Source: Arenibacter sp965652575
GTDB lineage: Bacteria; Bacteroidota; Bacteroidia; Flavobacteriales; Flavobacteriaceae
DNA: 35,362 nucleotides
Assembly (NCBI GenBank): GCA_965652575.1
Contig: CBFGWQ010000018.1
Span: 1 to 35,362 of the forward strand
Direction of reading: 5' to 3'
Below the pieces are notes generated by a model, which was given only the letters and a program-made list of their open reading frames with translations, had not been told where the DNA came from and made no database searches. A program made the translations under genes and the position numbers. Below are positions 15,394 to 24,219 of the stretch, piece after piece. Position 1 is the first letter of the stretch. Each line of letters starts with the position of its first letter.

Positions 15394-18297
15394 CTATTTT
15401 TTAGAAAGGGGAATGCTTTTGTCCAAATCGATTTTTGGAGTAATGGATTCCAGATATTGGGAACTTAACGCTTTTTTATTTTCTACAAAAGGGCGTATTT
15501 GAAACAGCCACAACTTATTGTCTTGGAATCCCAATTCCACATCATAGGCCCCTTCATAATCCGATTTGGTTTCCGTAGCCATAGTTTCACGGATTGTTTT
15601 GGCCAATGCCCTTATTTCATCAATATTTTTTTGGTTTAATATAAAATTTTCAAAGGTGGATATCCGTCTTTCCGTTCCCCCTGCAACCGGAAGTCGGTTG
15701 TGGTACATTTCCCTGGCTGGAGCCAAAAGTTGGGTGCCACCAATATCCCTGATCAGATAGGTTTCTGCCGATTGGCCATCTACGGCACCCCCGGCACCTC
15801 TGCTAAAGGCTATGGTAAGATCATTTGGATTGCCGGAACTGATGCCCTTGGTGATCAATACCCCCGAATAATCAACATCCACACTTGGGATAATCAAAAT
15901 AGAAGGGAATACATTTTCAGGGTTCAGGAGGTATTTCTGGCGCCATTTAAAACTGCGTTCGGAATAAGGGGAAGCCCATACGTCCTTAATTCCGGATATA
16001 ATTTTTTCCCTGGCGGCCACATTGAATATAGTGAGGTTTAATCCGGCCCCCGTAAAATTCTTCAAATCCTCCATGTTGGTGTCGCTTCGTAGAAAAACCG
16101 GAATTTCGCCAATTGCTTTCCCCAATACCTCTTGAAACCCATTTTCCAGTTGGGTTATGAATGCCGACTTTATTGGCATTTTCTTTATGGCTTCCCTCAG
16201 GATTTCCAGTTGCCTTAACTGGTAGTTTTCTACCTCGCCTTCCGGGATGCCCTGGGAGCGCATGGTCTCGGCCTCATTGAAAGTAGAGTTTAAAAAATCC
16301 CAATAGCTGCCCTGCCGATCGGGCATGGGCTGGTCCATATGGTCCCTGAATATTCCAAAGGGAATCACCAGACCTTCGACCACCATGTCCGGAAACATTT
16401 TTTTTAACTGTCCCAAATTGGCCGCTTTTGGTCCACATAGTTTCCCTGAATCATCGGCGTCCACAGCTCTTAGGTTTAGTATGGCATTTTCGTCCAAACG
16501 TATGTTTTTTATGGGTACTTCGATTCTTTCTTCTTTACGTTCGGCCTTCATGAACAAGTTACGTTCCTCTTGGGACATATCTTTTTCCAGCTTCATAATA
16601 ACATTGCCCTTATTGGAAACTGCATAAAATACCTTTTCCCCATTATATTCTTGAAGGCTTCTAAGATGTTCATCGCCCAGGGCAGCATTGGGGATGCCCA
16701 TGTTTCGGGCCAATAATTGCACGTGGGATACCATGTTTCCTTCAGAAACCGTAGCAATTCCTGCTATGGGCTTAAGATCTGACGGGGGGCGTTGAAAAAT
16801 ATAGATTTTATCGGAAGATACCTCAATATCATCCGGAGAGCCGTTAATTACTACCAGTTCGCCAAAGGCATAACCTGGGTTTAGACCTCGTATGCCACTT
16901 TGATTTTCCAGGTGCATCACCCTATTGGTCAAAGCGGATTCCCGGGCAATGATATTGCCCAATTCTCCCACGGTTTCACCTAAATAGAGGGCAATGGAAC
17001 CACGAATTTTATCATCGATAAACCCATACGCCTTAGGTTCAAAAGCGGTATATATGTCCACTATTTCCCGATAATTGGCCTTTACCATGGAAGAGCTCCA
17101 TTCCACTTCCCTTCGTGCATTTTCCAACACAGTGGTTAACTGTCCTAAAGACATGGCATTGCTATTGGATCCCTTTAGGGATAGGTTGAGCTGTTCCCAT
17201 TCTGCCAGTTCTATATATCCGGCACCGGCATTCGCCATGCCCAAATAGCAGACCTTGTCCAACAGACCGTTTAGATCTTCCGGTCGCCATTGGGGAGCAT
17301 TTTTAAATATTATTTCTTCCAATTTAAGGGAGGCGTCCAAAAGCTGAAGTCGGGCCGATGCACCTACCTCCGTTGGAATGGCCTGTCTTATATCCAATAG
17401 CAATTCGGCTGTTGCAGGAATAAGTGTAGCTGCATCTGTTTCCCCGCTATAATTGGTGGTAAAGTTCTTTATGGAAGCCCCGATAGGGCTATCACGGACA
17501 AGGGGAGTATTTTTCTGTATTTGACCAATATCTATCGGTTGGTAGAAATGGGCCATGGTAGCTATCAGGGCATCCATTTTTCCTTTCACCTCAGTGGTCA
17601 GCTTGTTGCTATTTTTGGATCTAAATTCCTTTACTTTATCAATATCCCCGACATCGGGCCTACTGTGGATCTTTACCCTTAGGTCCATAAATTCCGGGAT
17701 TAGATCCGATATTACTTTTGAATCGCTCCTTATTTTTTGGGCTAGATTGTCATCACCTTTATGGGGTATGTCCTTGAGGGACTGGCGGATGAGATAAAAA
17801 TTTTGGGTCAATTTTTGAGTGTCGGATAACAGCCATTTATAAAAATCCACGCCCCAGGCTTCTTCATCCTCTGCCTGGGTGGCCCCGCGATAGTACTGCC
17901 CTTTTTCCAGAATCCAGCCATTATCAACAGTTCTTAAATATTGGCCCAATTGATACTGTTTAAGACGGGAATGGTTGTTTTCTGCATCCCAAAATTCCTC
18001 CTTGGCAGTATAGGATAAAATTTGGCCCAAAAAGAGGTGATTGCTCTTCCCTAAATCGATAATGGAACTTTTATAGGTGGCGTGCTGTACCCCGGGACCA
18101 ATATTATCGGGACAGGGGTCTTTGGGCGGGCGTACGCTTCCATCCGTACAGAACCATCGAATTTCCTTATATGGCCCCCGGATATCCTTCTTGTAAGAGT
18201 TGATCAAATCCTTTATTTCCTGATTGGCCAATTTTTGTCCGGCAATTATTAATGGAAAGCAAAATAGTAGGATATATATATGGATATGTTTTTTCAT
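15394..18297 (-). CDS. Exported PEP-synthase/glucan-dikinase-like protein (phosphohistidine + PPDK_N domains)
   Basis: Function unknown. From the ATG at 18297 the 967-residue product opens with a signal peptide (KKHIHIYILLFCFPLIIAG); a longer frame from GTG at 18405 would bury it, so the ATG is chosen. Residues 21-450 are unfamiliar, with paired cysteines early (Cys50, Cys62). Residues 470-565 look like the swivelling PEP-utiliser domain: GNMVSHVQLLARNMGIPNAA with candidate phospho-His525. Residues 615-940 look like the PPDK N-terminal ATP-grasp: CGPKAANLGQL with Lys624, FLRSDTNMEDL with Arg737, and the terminal LWLFQIRPF. There is no PEP/pyruvate TIM barrel. The His-then-ATP-grasp order is that of plant glucan water dikinases, opposite to PpsA and PPDK. 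It is followed after 3 bp by a serine hydrolase gene. Confidence 0.8.
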   Translation of the reverse strand: MKKHIHIYILLFCFPLIIAGQKLANQEIKDLINSYKKDIRGPYKEIRWFCTDGSVRPPKDPCPDNIGPGVQHATYKSSIIDLGKSNHLFLGQILSYTAKEEFWDAENNHSRLKQYQLGQYLRTVDNGWILEKGQYYRGATQAEDEEAWGVDFYKWLLSDTQKLTQNFYLIRQSLKDIPHKGDDNLAQKIRSDSKVISDLIPEFMDLRVKIHSRPDVGDIDKVKEFRSKNSNKLTTEVKGKMDALIATMAHFYQPIDIGQIQKNTPLVRDSPIGASIKNFTTNYSGETDAATLIPATAELLLDIRQAIPTEVGASARLQLLDASLKLEEIIFKNAPQWRPEDLNGLLDKVCYLGMANAGAGYIELAEWEQLNLSLKGSNSNAMSLGQLTTVLENARREVEWSSSMVKANYREIVDIYTAFEPKAYGFIDDKIRGSIALYLGETVGELGNIIARESALTNRVMHLENQSGIRGLNPGYAFGELVVINGSPDDIEVSSDKIYIFQRPPSDLKPIAGIATVSEGNMVSHVQLLARNMGIPNAALGDEHLRSLQEYNGEKVFYAVSNKGNVIMKLEKDMSQEERNLFMKAERKEERIEVPIKNIRLDENAILNLRAVDADDSGKLCGPKAANLGQLKKMFPDMVVEGLVIPFGIFRDHMDQPMPDRQGSYWDFLNSTFNEAETMRSQGIPEGEVENYQLRQLEILREAIKKMPIKSAFITQLENGFQEVLGKAIGEIPVFLRSDTNMEDLKNFTGAGLNLTIFNVAAREKIISGIKDVWASPYSERSFKWRQKYLLNPENVFPSILIIPSVDVDYSGVLITKGISSGNPNDLTIAFSRGAGGAVDGQSAETYLIRDIGGTQLLAPAREMYHNRLPVAGGTERRISTFENFILNQKNIDEIRALAKTIRETMATETKSDYEGAYDVELGFQDNKLWLFQIRPFVENKKALSSQYLESITPKIDLDKSIPLSKK

Positions 18298-18684
18298 AAC
18301 GCTGCAATGCCTGTTCAAAGAGAGACCAAATGTAATACCAATTCCAATGCAAACAATGAACTCATCTTGACTTTTTCTATTCCCTGCAAAATCATCATTT
18401 TGCACCCTAATTTTGTCTTTCCCGCCTTGCCGGCAGGTTCTCTCACCGTAGCACTGCTATGCTGCTTCCAAAAGCCTTTATTAGGGTACAAAAGCATAAC
18501 TTTTCGGTTGAAAACAAAAAGTCAAGATGAGTTCTATATATAATTATGCCTGGTTTTTACGGCCTAATCATAAAACCTTGCTATGGGGGCGGAAAATAAC
18601 AATTGTAATGAATAGGGCCTATATGGCTATAGAAGGTAAGAAAATGAAGGAAGATTTACAAATTGTTTTTTGGGCTTACCATGG
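18298..18684. other. Gap between the pigment cluster end and the dikinase-like gene
   Basis: No gene supported. The right-hand 150 bases (18535-18684) follow the last pigment gene and show no strong terminator. The rest is taken by the inverted-repeat element at 18358-18534. The promoter for the gene starting at 18297 must lie here or inside the element. Confidence 0.6.
18358..18534. repeat. MITE-like element with perfect 19-bp terminal inverted repeats
   Basis: GAACTCATCTTGACTTTTT (18358-18376) and AAAAAGTCAAGATGAGTTC (18516-18534) are exact reverse complements bounding 177 bp. Further in, TGCACCCTAAT (from 18401) pairs imperfectly with ATTAGGGTACA before the right arm, and TGCAAAAT/ATTTTGCA (18385-18404) forms a separate 8-bp hairpin with loop CATC. 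No open frame of a transposase is inside. This fits a miniature inverted-repeat element or a large structured repeat; no flanking target-site duplication is clear. Confidence 0.7.
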
Positions 18685-19974
18685 CTAGGGTCTGTGGTCT
18701 ATGACCATAACAGGTTTTCTGCTCATTTTGGGGAATTGTAATTCCTGAAGGGTTTTTAAATCGTGGAATTCAATGTTGGGGAGAACCCTTAGTTTTGCCC
18801 TAAAATGGTCTTTGATACTCTGTAATAAAGAATTGGTAGGATTGGAAGTAGCTATTTTAATGCAAATTTCGTCCGTACCTATGTCGTTATGGCCAATTTC
18901 GATTACAAAGGCGTCTATTTCGTTAAAAGCGTTTAGGACATTGTACATTGCCGGTGGATACAGGGTAGTGCCCTTGTATTTTATCATTTGTTTCTTTCTT
19001 CCTATAACAGGACCCAAACGTGGGGTATTTCTTCCGCAGGAACATTTGGAGGTGTGCGCCTGTACGATATCGCCGGTTTTAAACCTGAGCAGGGGCATTC
19101 CTTCCACACCCAGTGTCGTAATGGTCAGTTCACCGGGCATTCCTTCTTCAACCTGTTTTTCCATATCATCCAAAATTTCAATAATGATCAGTTCCGGATG
19201 ATGGTGGCCGCCCTGTCTTGCCGTACATTCGGTAAAAGCCGTACTCATCTCCGTGGAGGCATAGGTGGAATAAAGGGGAATGTTCCAATCCTTTTTTATT
19301 TTGGCGGCAAGGGTATTCAAGGAAAAATCCTCATTCCTCAATGGTTCCCCTATACATATGGCACCTTTAATCCCGGCCTGGTTGGGGTCTATTCCGTGCT
19401 GATGGGCGTATTCTATCAATTTTAATAAAAAGGAAGGGACAACAATAAGATAGGTAGGCTTAAACTTAAGTATGGAATCCCATTGAAGTTCAGGGATTCC
19501 GGCGCCGACCCTAATAATTCCCGCGCCCAGTTCCCGAGCTCCCAAAAAATAGGCCAAACCGGCCATGAACCGTCTATCTATGGTTGTTGTTAGTTGTAAA
19601 ATATCATCGGCAGTAACTCCGGCACAGGCAAAGGATATCGCCTCGTTATAGGCCAAACGGTCAAGGTCGTTATCCGTAAGGGCAAAGGTCACCGGTTCTC
19701 CCAAGGTTCCGGAGGTAGTTACATAATCTATTATCCTATGCCTATCAACACAAAGAAAATCGTCATTATATTGTTGTAGCTCTTCTTTGGAGGTTGTGGG
19801 GAGTTTGGTGAGATCTGCCAGGGTCTTTATATCGTCGGCCTGTAAGTTATTTTCCTTAAAAATCCTTTTATAGTAGGCGGAGTGTTGGGTGATATAGTCA
19901 ATAAGCTCCCTTAAACGCTGTTCCTGCAACTGTTGAATTGCCTCTGTCCGTGCTTTTTCTATTTCAGGGATCAT
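18685..19974 (-). CDS. PaaK-family AMP-dependent acyl/aryl-CoA ligase, pigment cluster
   Basis: An adenylate-forming ligase of the phenylacetate-CoA ligase family, 429 residues, cytosolic. The AMP-binding loop TTSGTLGEP is at 86-94; YSTYASTEMSTAF corresponds to the A5 region, LLRFKTGDI to A7, and GRKKQMIKYKGTTLYPPAM to the A8 hinge region, all intact. A Cys-containing CSCGR motif sits between A7 and A8, common in PaaK relatives. It probably activates an aromatic or fatty acid for the flexirubin-type product, but the acid cannot be read. It is the last gene of the run and its ATG overlaps the C45 lipoprotein stop by 4 bp (ATGA), so the two are translationally coupled. Confidence 0.88.
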   Translation of the reverse strand: MIPEIEKARTEAIQQLQEQRLRELIDYITQHSAYYKRIFKENNLQADDIKTLADLTKLPTTSKEELQQYNDDFLCVDRHRIIDYVTTSGTLGEPVTFALTDNDLDRLAYNEAISFACAGVTADDILQLTTTIDRRFMAGLAYFLGARELGAGIIRVGAGIPELQWDSILKFKPTYLIVVPSFLLKLIEYAHQHGIDPNQAGIKGAICIGEPLRNEDFSLNTLAAKIKKDWNIPLYSTYASTEMSTAFTECTARQGGHHHPELIIIEILDDMEKQVEEGMPGELTITTLGVEGMPLLRFKTGDIVQAHTSKCSCGRNTPRLGPVIGRKKQMIKYKGTTLYPPAMYNVLNAFNEIDAFVIEIGHNDIGTDEICIKIATSNPTNSLLQSIKDHFRAKLRVLPNIEFHDLKTLQELQFPKMSRKPVMVIDHRP

Positions 19975-21644
19975 TGTTTTAATTTACGTTTTAATTTGCG
20001 AATATATGAATGTACCTCAGTTTTATCCGGAACTGTAGTAATTTCTTTTGTACCGGCTTCCGTAAAGTTGTTCAGGGCCGCCCTATAATATTTTTTATGG
20101 TAATTATAGAGGCCTGTCCAATAATGGGTTTCCCAAAATTCAGGATTCGATCTCTTAAATTCTTCCAGAAATTCAGGGGTCAGATGTTTGTTGTTTGCAA
20201 CTGCCCGTTTTATTAGATCGATTTTTATGCGATATTTTTCATAGTCTTGATAGGCCTGGGTATATAGAAAACTATCTTTTTCAATATTTTTAGTGGGAAT
20301 GGAAAGGGCAGATCCGCTCTTGGGGTTTAAACTGTCCTTAAAAATTTTATTTAGATCGTAGGCCACAAATTCTCCCAATTGGTACGGATTTGAAGAAACC
20401 CAGACCAGCCGCTGCTCTGGCTTAAATACAATGCCGTGGTGTGCCAATAATTGGTTGAGGGCCTTTTCATTGCCGTAGCCAATGTCTTTATCCTTCAGCC
20501 CTTGCTTATTTCTAAGGATGTCCACTGCACTTTCCGGACTAATTTTATTTTGGCCCCCCAACAGTTCCTCCATGCGTTCATATCTGTATTGGGAATGACT
20601 TTCCAAGATGTGTTTTTGATTGTTTTTATCCTCGGCATAGGCATTGCTCTGAAAGTGGTTGGAACAGATCAATTGATTGGAATTGGGAACTTCATATACT
20701 CCAAAATTGTGGGGGGAGACTTCTATTGCCATTGCTTTTTTATCCCTGGCACTTCCTACCAAAATGGATTCCGATACAAAGACCTGTCTTTTTTTTGCGA
20801 TGGACACGGCCTCCTCCAACGTAGACGCATATTGCAAAATTTCTCTGGTAAGTATGCTGATGGGGGTTTTTGCTACCAAAGGAATTTTGGATTTTCCGGC
20901 ATTGATGGTAACGGTCAGTCCATGCTCGTTCATCCCGGAGACCACTCCGGCCATGCCTGCCCAGGTCACGGACATAAATTTGTGGCCTTCCGATGGGTCT
21001 ATGAAGGAAACTATTTTGTTTTTGGCAAAATCATCCCCTGCGTAAAAGTCGAAATTGCGACCAAGGATCAGGCTGCCGTCTTCCGATTTATCGCCCCATA
21101 CGGCAAAGGAAGAACAGCCAACAAGGGCCAGGTCTTGAAGGGCATGCCCTATGTCATGGGCACCATGAAGGTAAAGTACCCTTGCGTATGGATCGGCCAA
21201 GTAGTCAAATTTTTCGGAAGCATATCGGGAAAGCCCCCAAATTTCAGCTTTAAATTCTTCGGGAATGTTCCTGTACATTTTCCTATTGTACCAGGCCAGG
21301 AATTTTTTCAGGAAATATCTTTTCGTTTTGGAAGGGACCAATTCCTCTACCTTGCTCAGAAATATGGCTTCCTGTTGTTGAAATAGGTCTTGCGTAAGGG
21401 CTCCTGTTATTAATCCCCTTTGCAAGGGATCCCCGGAGACATAAAGTTCCCAAAGCCCTTGTTTGTTTTTGGTCAGGGAGTTATTGGAATAGGTAGAGGA
21501 AGTATCCGAGGTTTTCGTTATTTCAGGAATTTGGGGGTTATAGTTGCTTATATTGGGCCTGTCCTTAAGGGATTTTGAAATTCCACAAGAGCCAAGAAGC
21601 CCAAGCAAAACAACAATACATACAATCCATTTTATCCGGTACAT
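19971..21644 (-). CDS. Lipoprotein of the C45 (acyl-CoA:6-APA acyltransferase-like) Ntn-hydrolase family
   Basis: The 557-residue product has a lipoprotein signal with lipobox LGSC (Cys20), so it should be anchored in a membrane outside the cytosol. The C45 core begins at about 60. The candidate nucleophile is Cys177 in LVGCSSFAVWG, followed by DGSLILGRNFDF (189-200) and MAGVVSGMNEHGLTVTINAG, all typical of the family, whose members mature by cutting before this Cys. The last 90 residues are helical and TPR-like (FWETHYWTGLYNYHKKYYRA). It may form or cut an amide or ester bond on the exported pigment; that is inference from location. It starts 15 bp after the cupin gene and overlaps the ligase gene by 4 bp. 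Confidence 0.85.
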   Translation of the reverse strand: MYRIKWIVCIVVLLGLLGSCGISKSLKDRPNISNYNPQIPEITKTSDTSSTYSNNSLTKNKQGLWELYVSGDPLQRGLITGALTQDLFQQQEAIFLSKVEELVPSKTKRYFLKKFLAWYNRKMYRNIPEEFKAEIWGLSRYASEKFDYLADPYARVLYLHGAHDIGHALQDLALVGCSSFAVWGDKSEDGSLILGRNFDFYAGDDFAKNKIVSFIDPSEGHKFMSVTWAGMAGVVSGMNEHGLTVTINAGKSKIPLVAKTPISILTREILQYASTLEEAVSIAKKRQVFVSESILVGSARDKKAMAIEVSPHNFGVYEVPNSNQLICSNHFQSNAYAEDKNNQKHILESHSQYRYERMEELLGGQNKISPESAVDILRNKQGLKDKDIGYGNEKALNQLLAHHGIVFKPEQRLVWVSSNPYQLGEFVAYDLNKIFKDSLNPKSGSALSIPTKNIEKDSFLYTQAYQDYEKYRIKIDLIKRAVANNKHLTPEFLEEFKRSNPEFWETHYWTGLYNYHKKYYRAALNNFTEAGTKEITTVPDKTEVHSYIRKLKRKLKQ

Positions 21645-21659
21645 CCTAATTTTTAAAAT

Positions 21660-22532
21660 TTATTCCTTTCCAAACCTATCATTGGTTTTTGCCAACATTC
21701 TTTCCTCTTTAAAATCTACCCACTTCTGACCCCAAATTTTCCTCATGGTATTTTCAAACGGCCTCATAAAGAATAGATTTCCCAACATTTTGGACAATAG
21801 TAGGGGTTTTTTTGGCAATGCCCTTAGGGTAATGGAAAATCCGCCATCAAGGTATTTAATATAATGCCAATATCCACTGGGCATATACAGGGCATCCCCG
21901 TGTTTCATCTCTACATATAAACCTTCTGCCTTTTTTAGGGCGGGATAGCGGTCAAAATCCGGATCATCCATATTAATGGATTCCAGATTATGAACGGAAA
22001 AAGGCACTCTATAGAGGTATTTTGTCTGATCGGGCGGGAATAAGAGTACACTTTTATGCCCGTGAAAATGAAAATGTAGCAGGTCTGACAAATCCATATC
22101 ATAATGGGGAAGCACGGCAGAACCTTCACCTCCAAAAAACATGACCGGCAGGCGCTTAAAAAATTTCAATCCTATATCCGGGTATTGTATATCCTTGATC
22201 AATTCGGGCATTTTATCCAGGATATTATAGAAAAAAATACGAAGGTCCGTTGGTTTGGTTTTTAGGATTTCCAAATAGTCGTACAATTTCATTTCCGTTA
22301 CCGGGGCAGCGGAGTTTTGTTTCCCTTTGGTAGGTTCATTGTTGTATAGGGGAACCACCTGGTCTCCCGCTTTTTTCTGTATGTAATCTATATTCCATTT
22401 CTTGCGTGCGGGCCAATCCGAAGTGAGGTTTTCAATTAAAACAGGGCGTTGGGTCCTATAAAATTGATTGATAAAATCCTCTTTACTAATAGCGTTGACC
22501 CTGGTGATAGGAATTGTTTTGAGCTGTCCCAT
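21660..22532 (-). CDS. JmjC/Cupin_8-like Fe(II)/2-oxoglutarate oxygenase homologue
   Basis: Cupin-like protein of 290 residues related to FIH/JmjC hydroxylases. Metal ligands can be placed: H143-x-D145 in VLPHYDMD and a distal His223 in MPSGYWHYI, giving the complete HxD...H facial triad. A run of histidines (HFHFHGHK, 153-160) and Lys160 follow, the latter a possible 2-oxoglutarate ligand. The N-terminus (PITRV...FINQFYRTQRPVLIENL) is a typical Cupin_8 opening. It may hydroxylate the pigment or a protein. It is separated from the oxidoreductase gene by 1 bp, so they are certainly in one transcript. Confidence 0.87.
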   Translation of the reverse strand: MGQLKTIPITRVNAISKEDFINQFYRTQRPVLIENLTSDWPARKKWNIDYIQKKAGDQVVPLYNNEPTKGKQNSAAPVTEMKLYDYLEILKTKPTDLRIFFYNILDKMPELIKDIQYPDIGLKFFKRLPVMFFGGEGSAVLPHYDMDLSDLLHFHFHGHKSVLLFPPDQTKYLYRVPFSVHNLESINMDDPDFDRYPALKKAEGLYVEMKHGDALYMPSGYWHYIKYLDGGFSITLRALPKKPLLLSKMLGNLFFMRPFENTMRKIWGQKWVDFKEERMLAKTNDRFGKE

Positions 22533-22533
22533 A

Positions 22534-24069
22534 TTAAACTTCTTGTGTTTTGTTCACTTCCAAAATTTTTTCCAATAAATAATCCTTTCCCACCAACTCG
22601 GAACAGGTAACGATTGCCCCAATGGTAACCCCCAAGATTCCGTGCATATTTAAACTCTGGCCCGTAAATAGTAAATTTTTAATTTTTGTTCTGGGAGAAA
22701 CAAAGGAGTGAAGGGGATTGTTTACGTCCTTGACATAACCATACATAGATCCATTATGGGATCCTATATAATCCCTATAGGATAAGGGGGTGGAGGCGTA
22801 AACGGTTTGAATGCAATCTCTTAGGTCGGGGAATTTTTTCTCCAATTCCGAAATAAAGATTTCAGTTTTATATGCCTTGAACTGTTCATAGGTCTGTCCC
22901 CTGTCATTTTTGGAGGCAACCGTATTATAGGTATTTTGCCAGGGCTCCACTTCCTTAAAATCCATATAGGTCATGGCAATTAAACTATCTCCCCATCCAT
23001 CATCTTTTTTATTGATGCCCATAGAGACCATATACCCCTCTGGCCAACTTTCCTGGGTATAATCTTGGGCATCCCAAACCCGATCTCCAGATTTAAAATG
23101 ATAGAAATTCTTATTGTAATATTTAAAGGAGTTGGGCTTTAGGACGATGTATACACTAAAGGCCGAAATAATACTCTCAATGTTGTTTATTCTGTTCGTA
23201 TAGGATTTTCTGAAGTTTTCCAGGCCAACCATTTTTAAAGTAAGCTTGGGTTCTATATTGGAGATGAATATATCACCGCTTATTTGTTTTCCATTTTTGG
23301 TTTCCACGGAAACGATATCATCATTTCTGACATTGAATTTGGTAACTTCATGATGTTTGAAGGTGTCCCCTCCAAGTTTCCTTATTTGGCCAATAAGTAT
23401 TTTGGTTATCTGACTTCCCCCATTAACACATCTGTAGGCGCTTTCAATATAGGAATTTACCGAGAGGGCGTGCACATAAAAAGGGGAGCGTTCCCCGTCT
23501 CCTGCATACAGAAAATTGGTCCCCGCCAATACGGCCTGTAACTTTTTGTTGTTCGTAAGGGAATTGATATAGGTTTTGGCATTGAGCTTAAATATGTCAT
23601 CTTGGCCGTAGGGGGGATTCCCCATGTTTAAGTTGTACAACGGAAATTTGGAACAGGTTTCCCTTAATTTCTTACTATATGTTTTTATTGCCCTTTCCTC
23701 TCCAGGAAATTGGGACAGTAAACTTTTCTCAAATCGTTCATATCCTTGGGCGTGTCTGTACTCTTTTGGGTCCCCATCAAACGTAATCACATCAAAACCG
23801 TCCTCATCCAATTTTTTGAGCTTTAATTGGTCCATGATACCCAGATATTTAAAATATTGGTTCAGGTTTTGGCCTTCGGATAGTCCGCCAATATAGTGCA
23901 CCCCGGTATCAAAGATAGTTTTGTCCCGAACAAAGGTTTGAAGGTTGCCCCCAAATTGATTGTTTTTTTCCAGGACGCAGACACTATACCCTTCTTTGGC
24001 CATTATCAAGGCAGAAACCAATCCCCCCAATCCGCTTCCAACAATTACAATATCGTAATGTTCTTTCAT
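22534..24069 (-). CDS. FAD-dependent phytoene desaturase/CrtISO-like oxidoreductase
   Basis: The 511-residue product starts with the dinucleotide-binding fold YDIVIVGSGLGGLVSALIMA (5-24), with GSGLGG at 11-16 and the ribose-binding LEKNNQFGGNLQTF region. The C-terminus has the second FAD signature NLLFTGQSLNMHGILGVTIGA. Overall it resembles the carotenoid isomerase/desaturase and RetSat group. In flexirubin-type loci such genes are assumed to act on the polyene or on a lipid precursor; no carotenoid genes are nearby, so a carotenoid role is less likely. The gene begins 150 bp after the MMPL gene stops, the longest gap in the cluster, so a separate promoter for the last four genes is possible although no TAnnTTTG box is clear. 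Confidence 0.87.
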   Translation of the reverse strand: MKEHYDIVIVGSGLGGLVSALIMAKEGYSVCVLEKNNQFGGNLQTFVRDKTIFDTGVHYIGGLSEGQNLNQYFKYLGIMDQLKLKKLDEDGFDVITFDGDPKEYRHAQGYERFEKSLLSQFPGEERAIKTYSKKLRETCSKFPLYNLNMGNPPYGQDDIFKLNAKTYINSLTNNKKLQAVLAGTNFLYAGDGERSPFYVHALSVNSYIESAYRCVNGGSQITKILIGQIRKLGGDTFKHHEVTKFNVRNDDIVSVETKNGKQISGDIFISNIEPKLTLKMVGLENFRKSYTNRINNIESIISAFSVYIVLKPNSFKYYNKNFYHFKSGDRVWDAQDYTQESWPEGYMVSMGINKKDDGWGDSLIAMTYMDFKEVEPWQNTYNTVASKNDRGQTYEQFKAYKTEIFISELEKKFPDLRDCIQTVYASTPLSYRDYIGSHNGSMYGYVKDVNNPLHSFVSPRTKIKNLLFTGQSLNMHGILGVTIGAIVTCSELVGKDYLLEKILEVNKTQEV

Positions 24070-24219
24070 AAAAATGGTACTCTTTAAATCACTTCATTTC
24101 AAAATCAAGTCCAAATACCCGATTCGTTTGGTGTTGTTCCCAATAATATTAAATGTCCCCCCTTATTCAGTACAAGGTATTTTATGATTCTTGCCAATAT
24201 AGTTTGTTCCAAACCTTTC

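Noticed and set aside
18298..18405. 36-residue N-terminal extension of the dikinase-like protein from GTG
   Set aside because: It reads through the left arm of the inverted-repeat element and would bury an otherwise standard signal peptide; ATG 18297 is preferred.
20451..21386. 311-codon plus-strand open frame opposite the C45 gene
   Set aside because: It is the complement of a well-supported gene and shows aromatic/Gly-rich composition typical of an antisense shadow.
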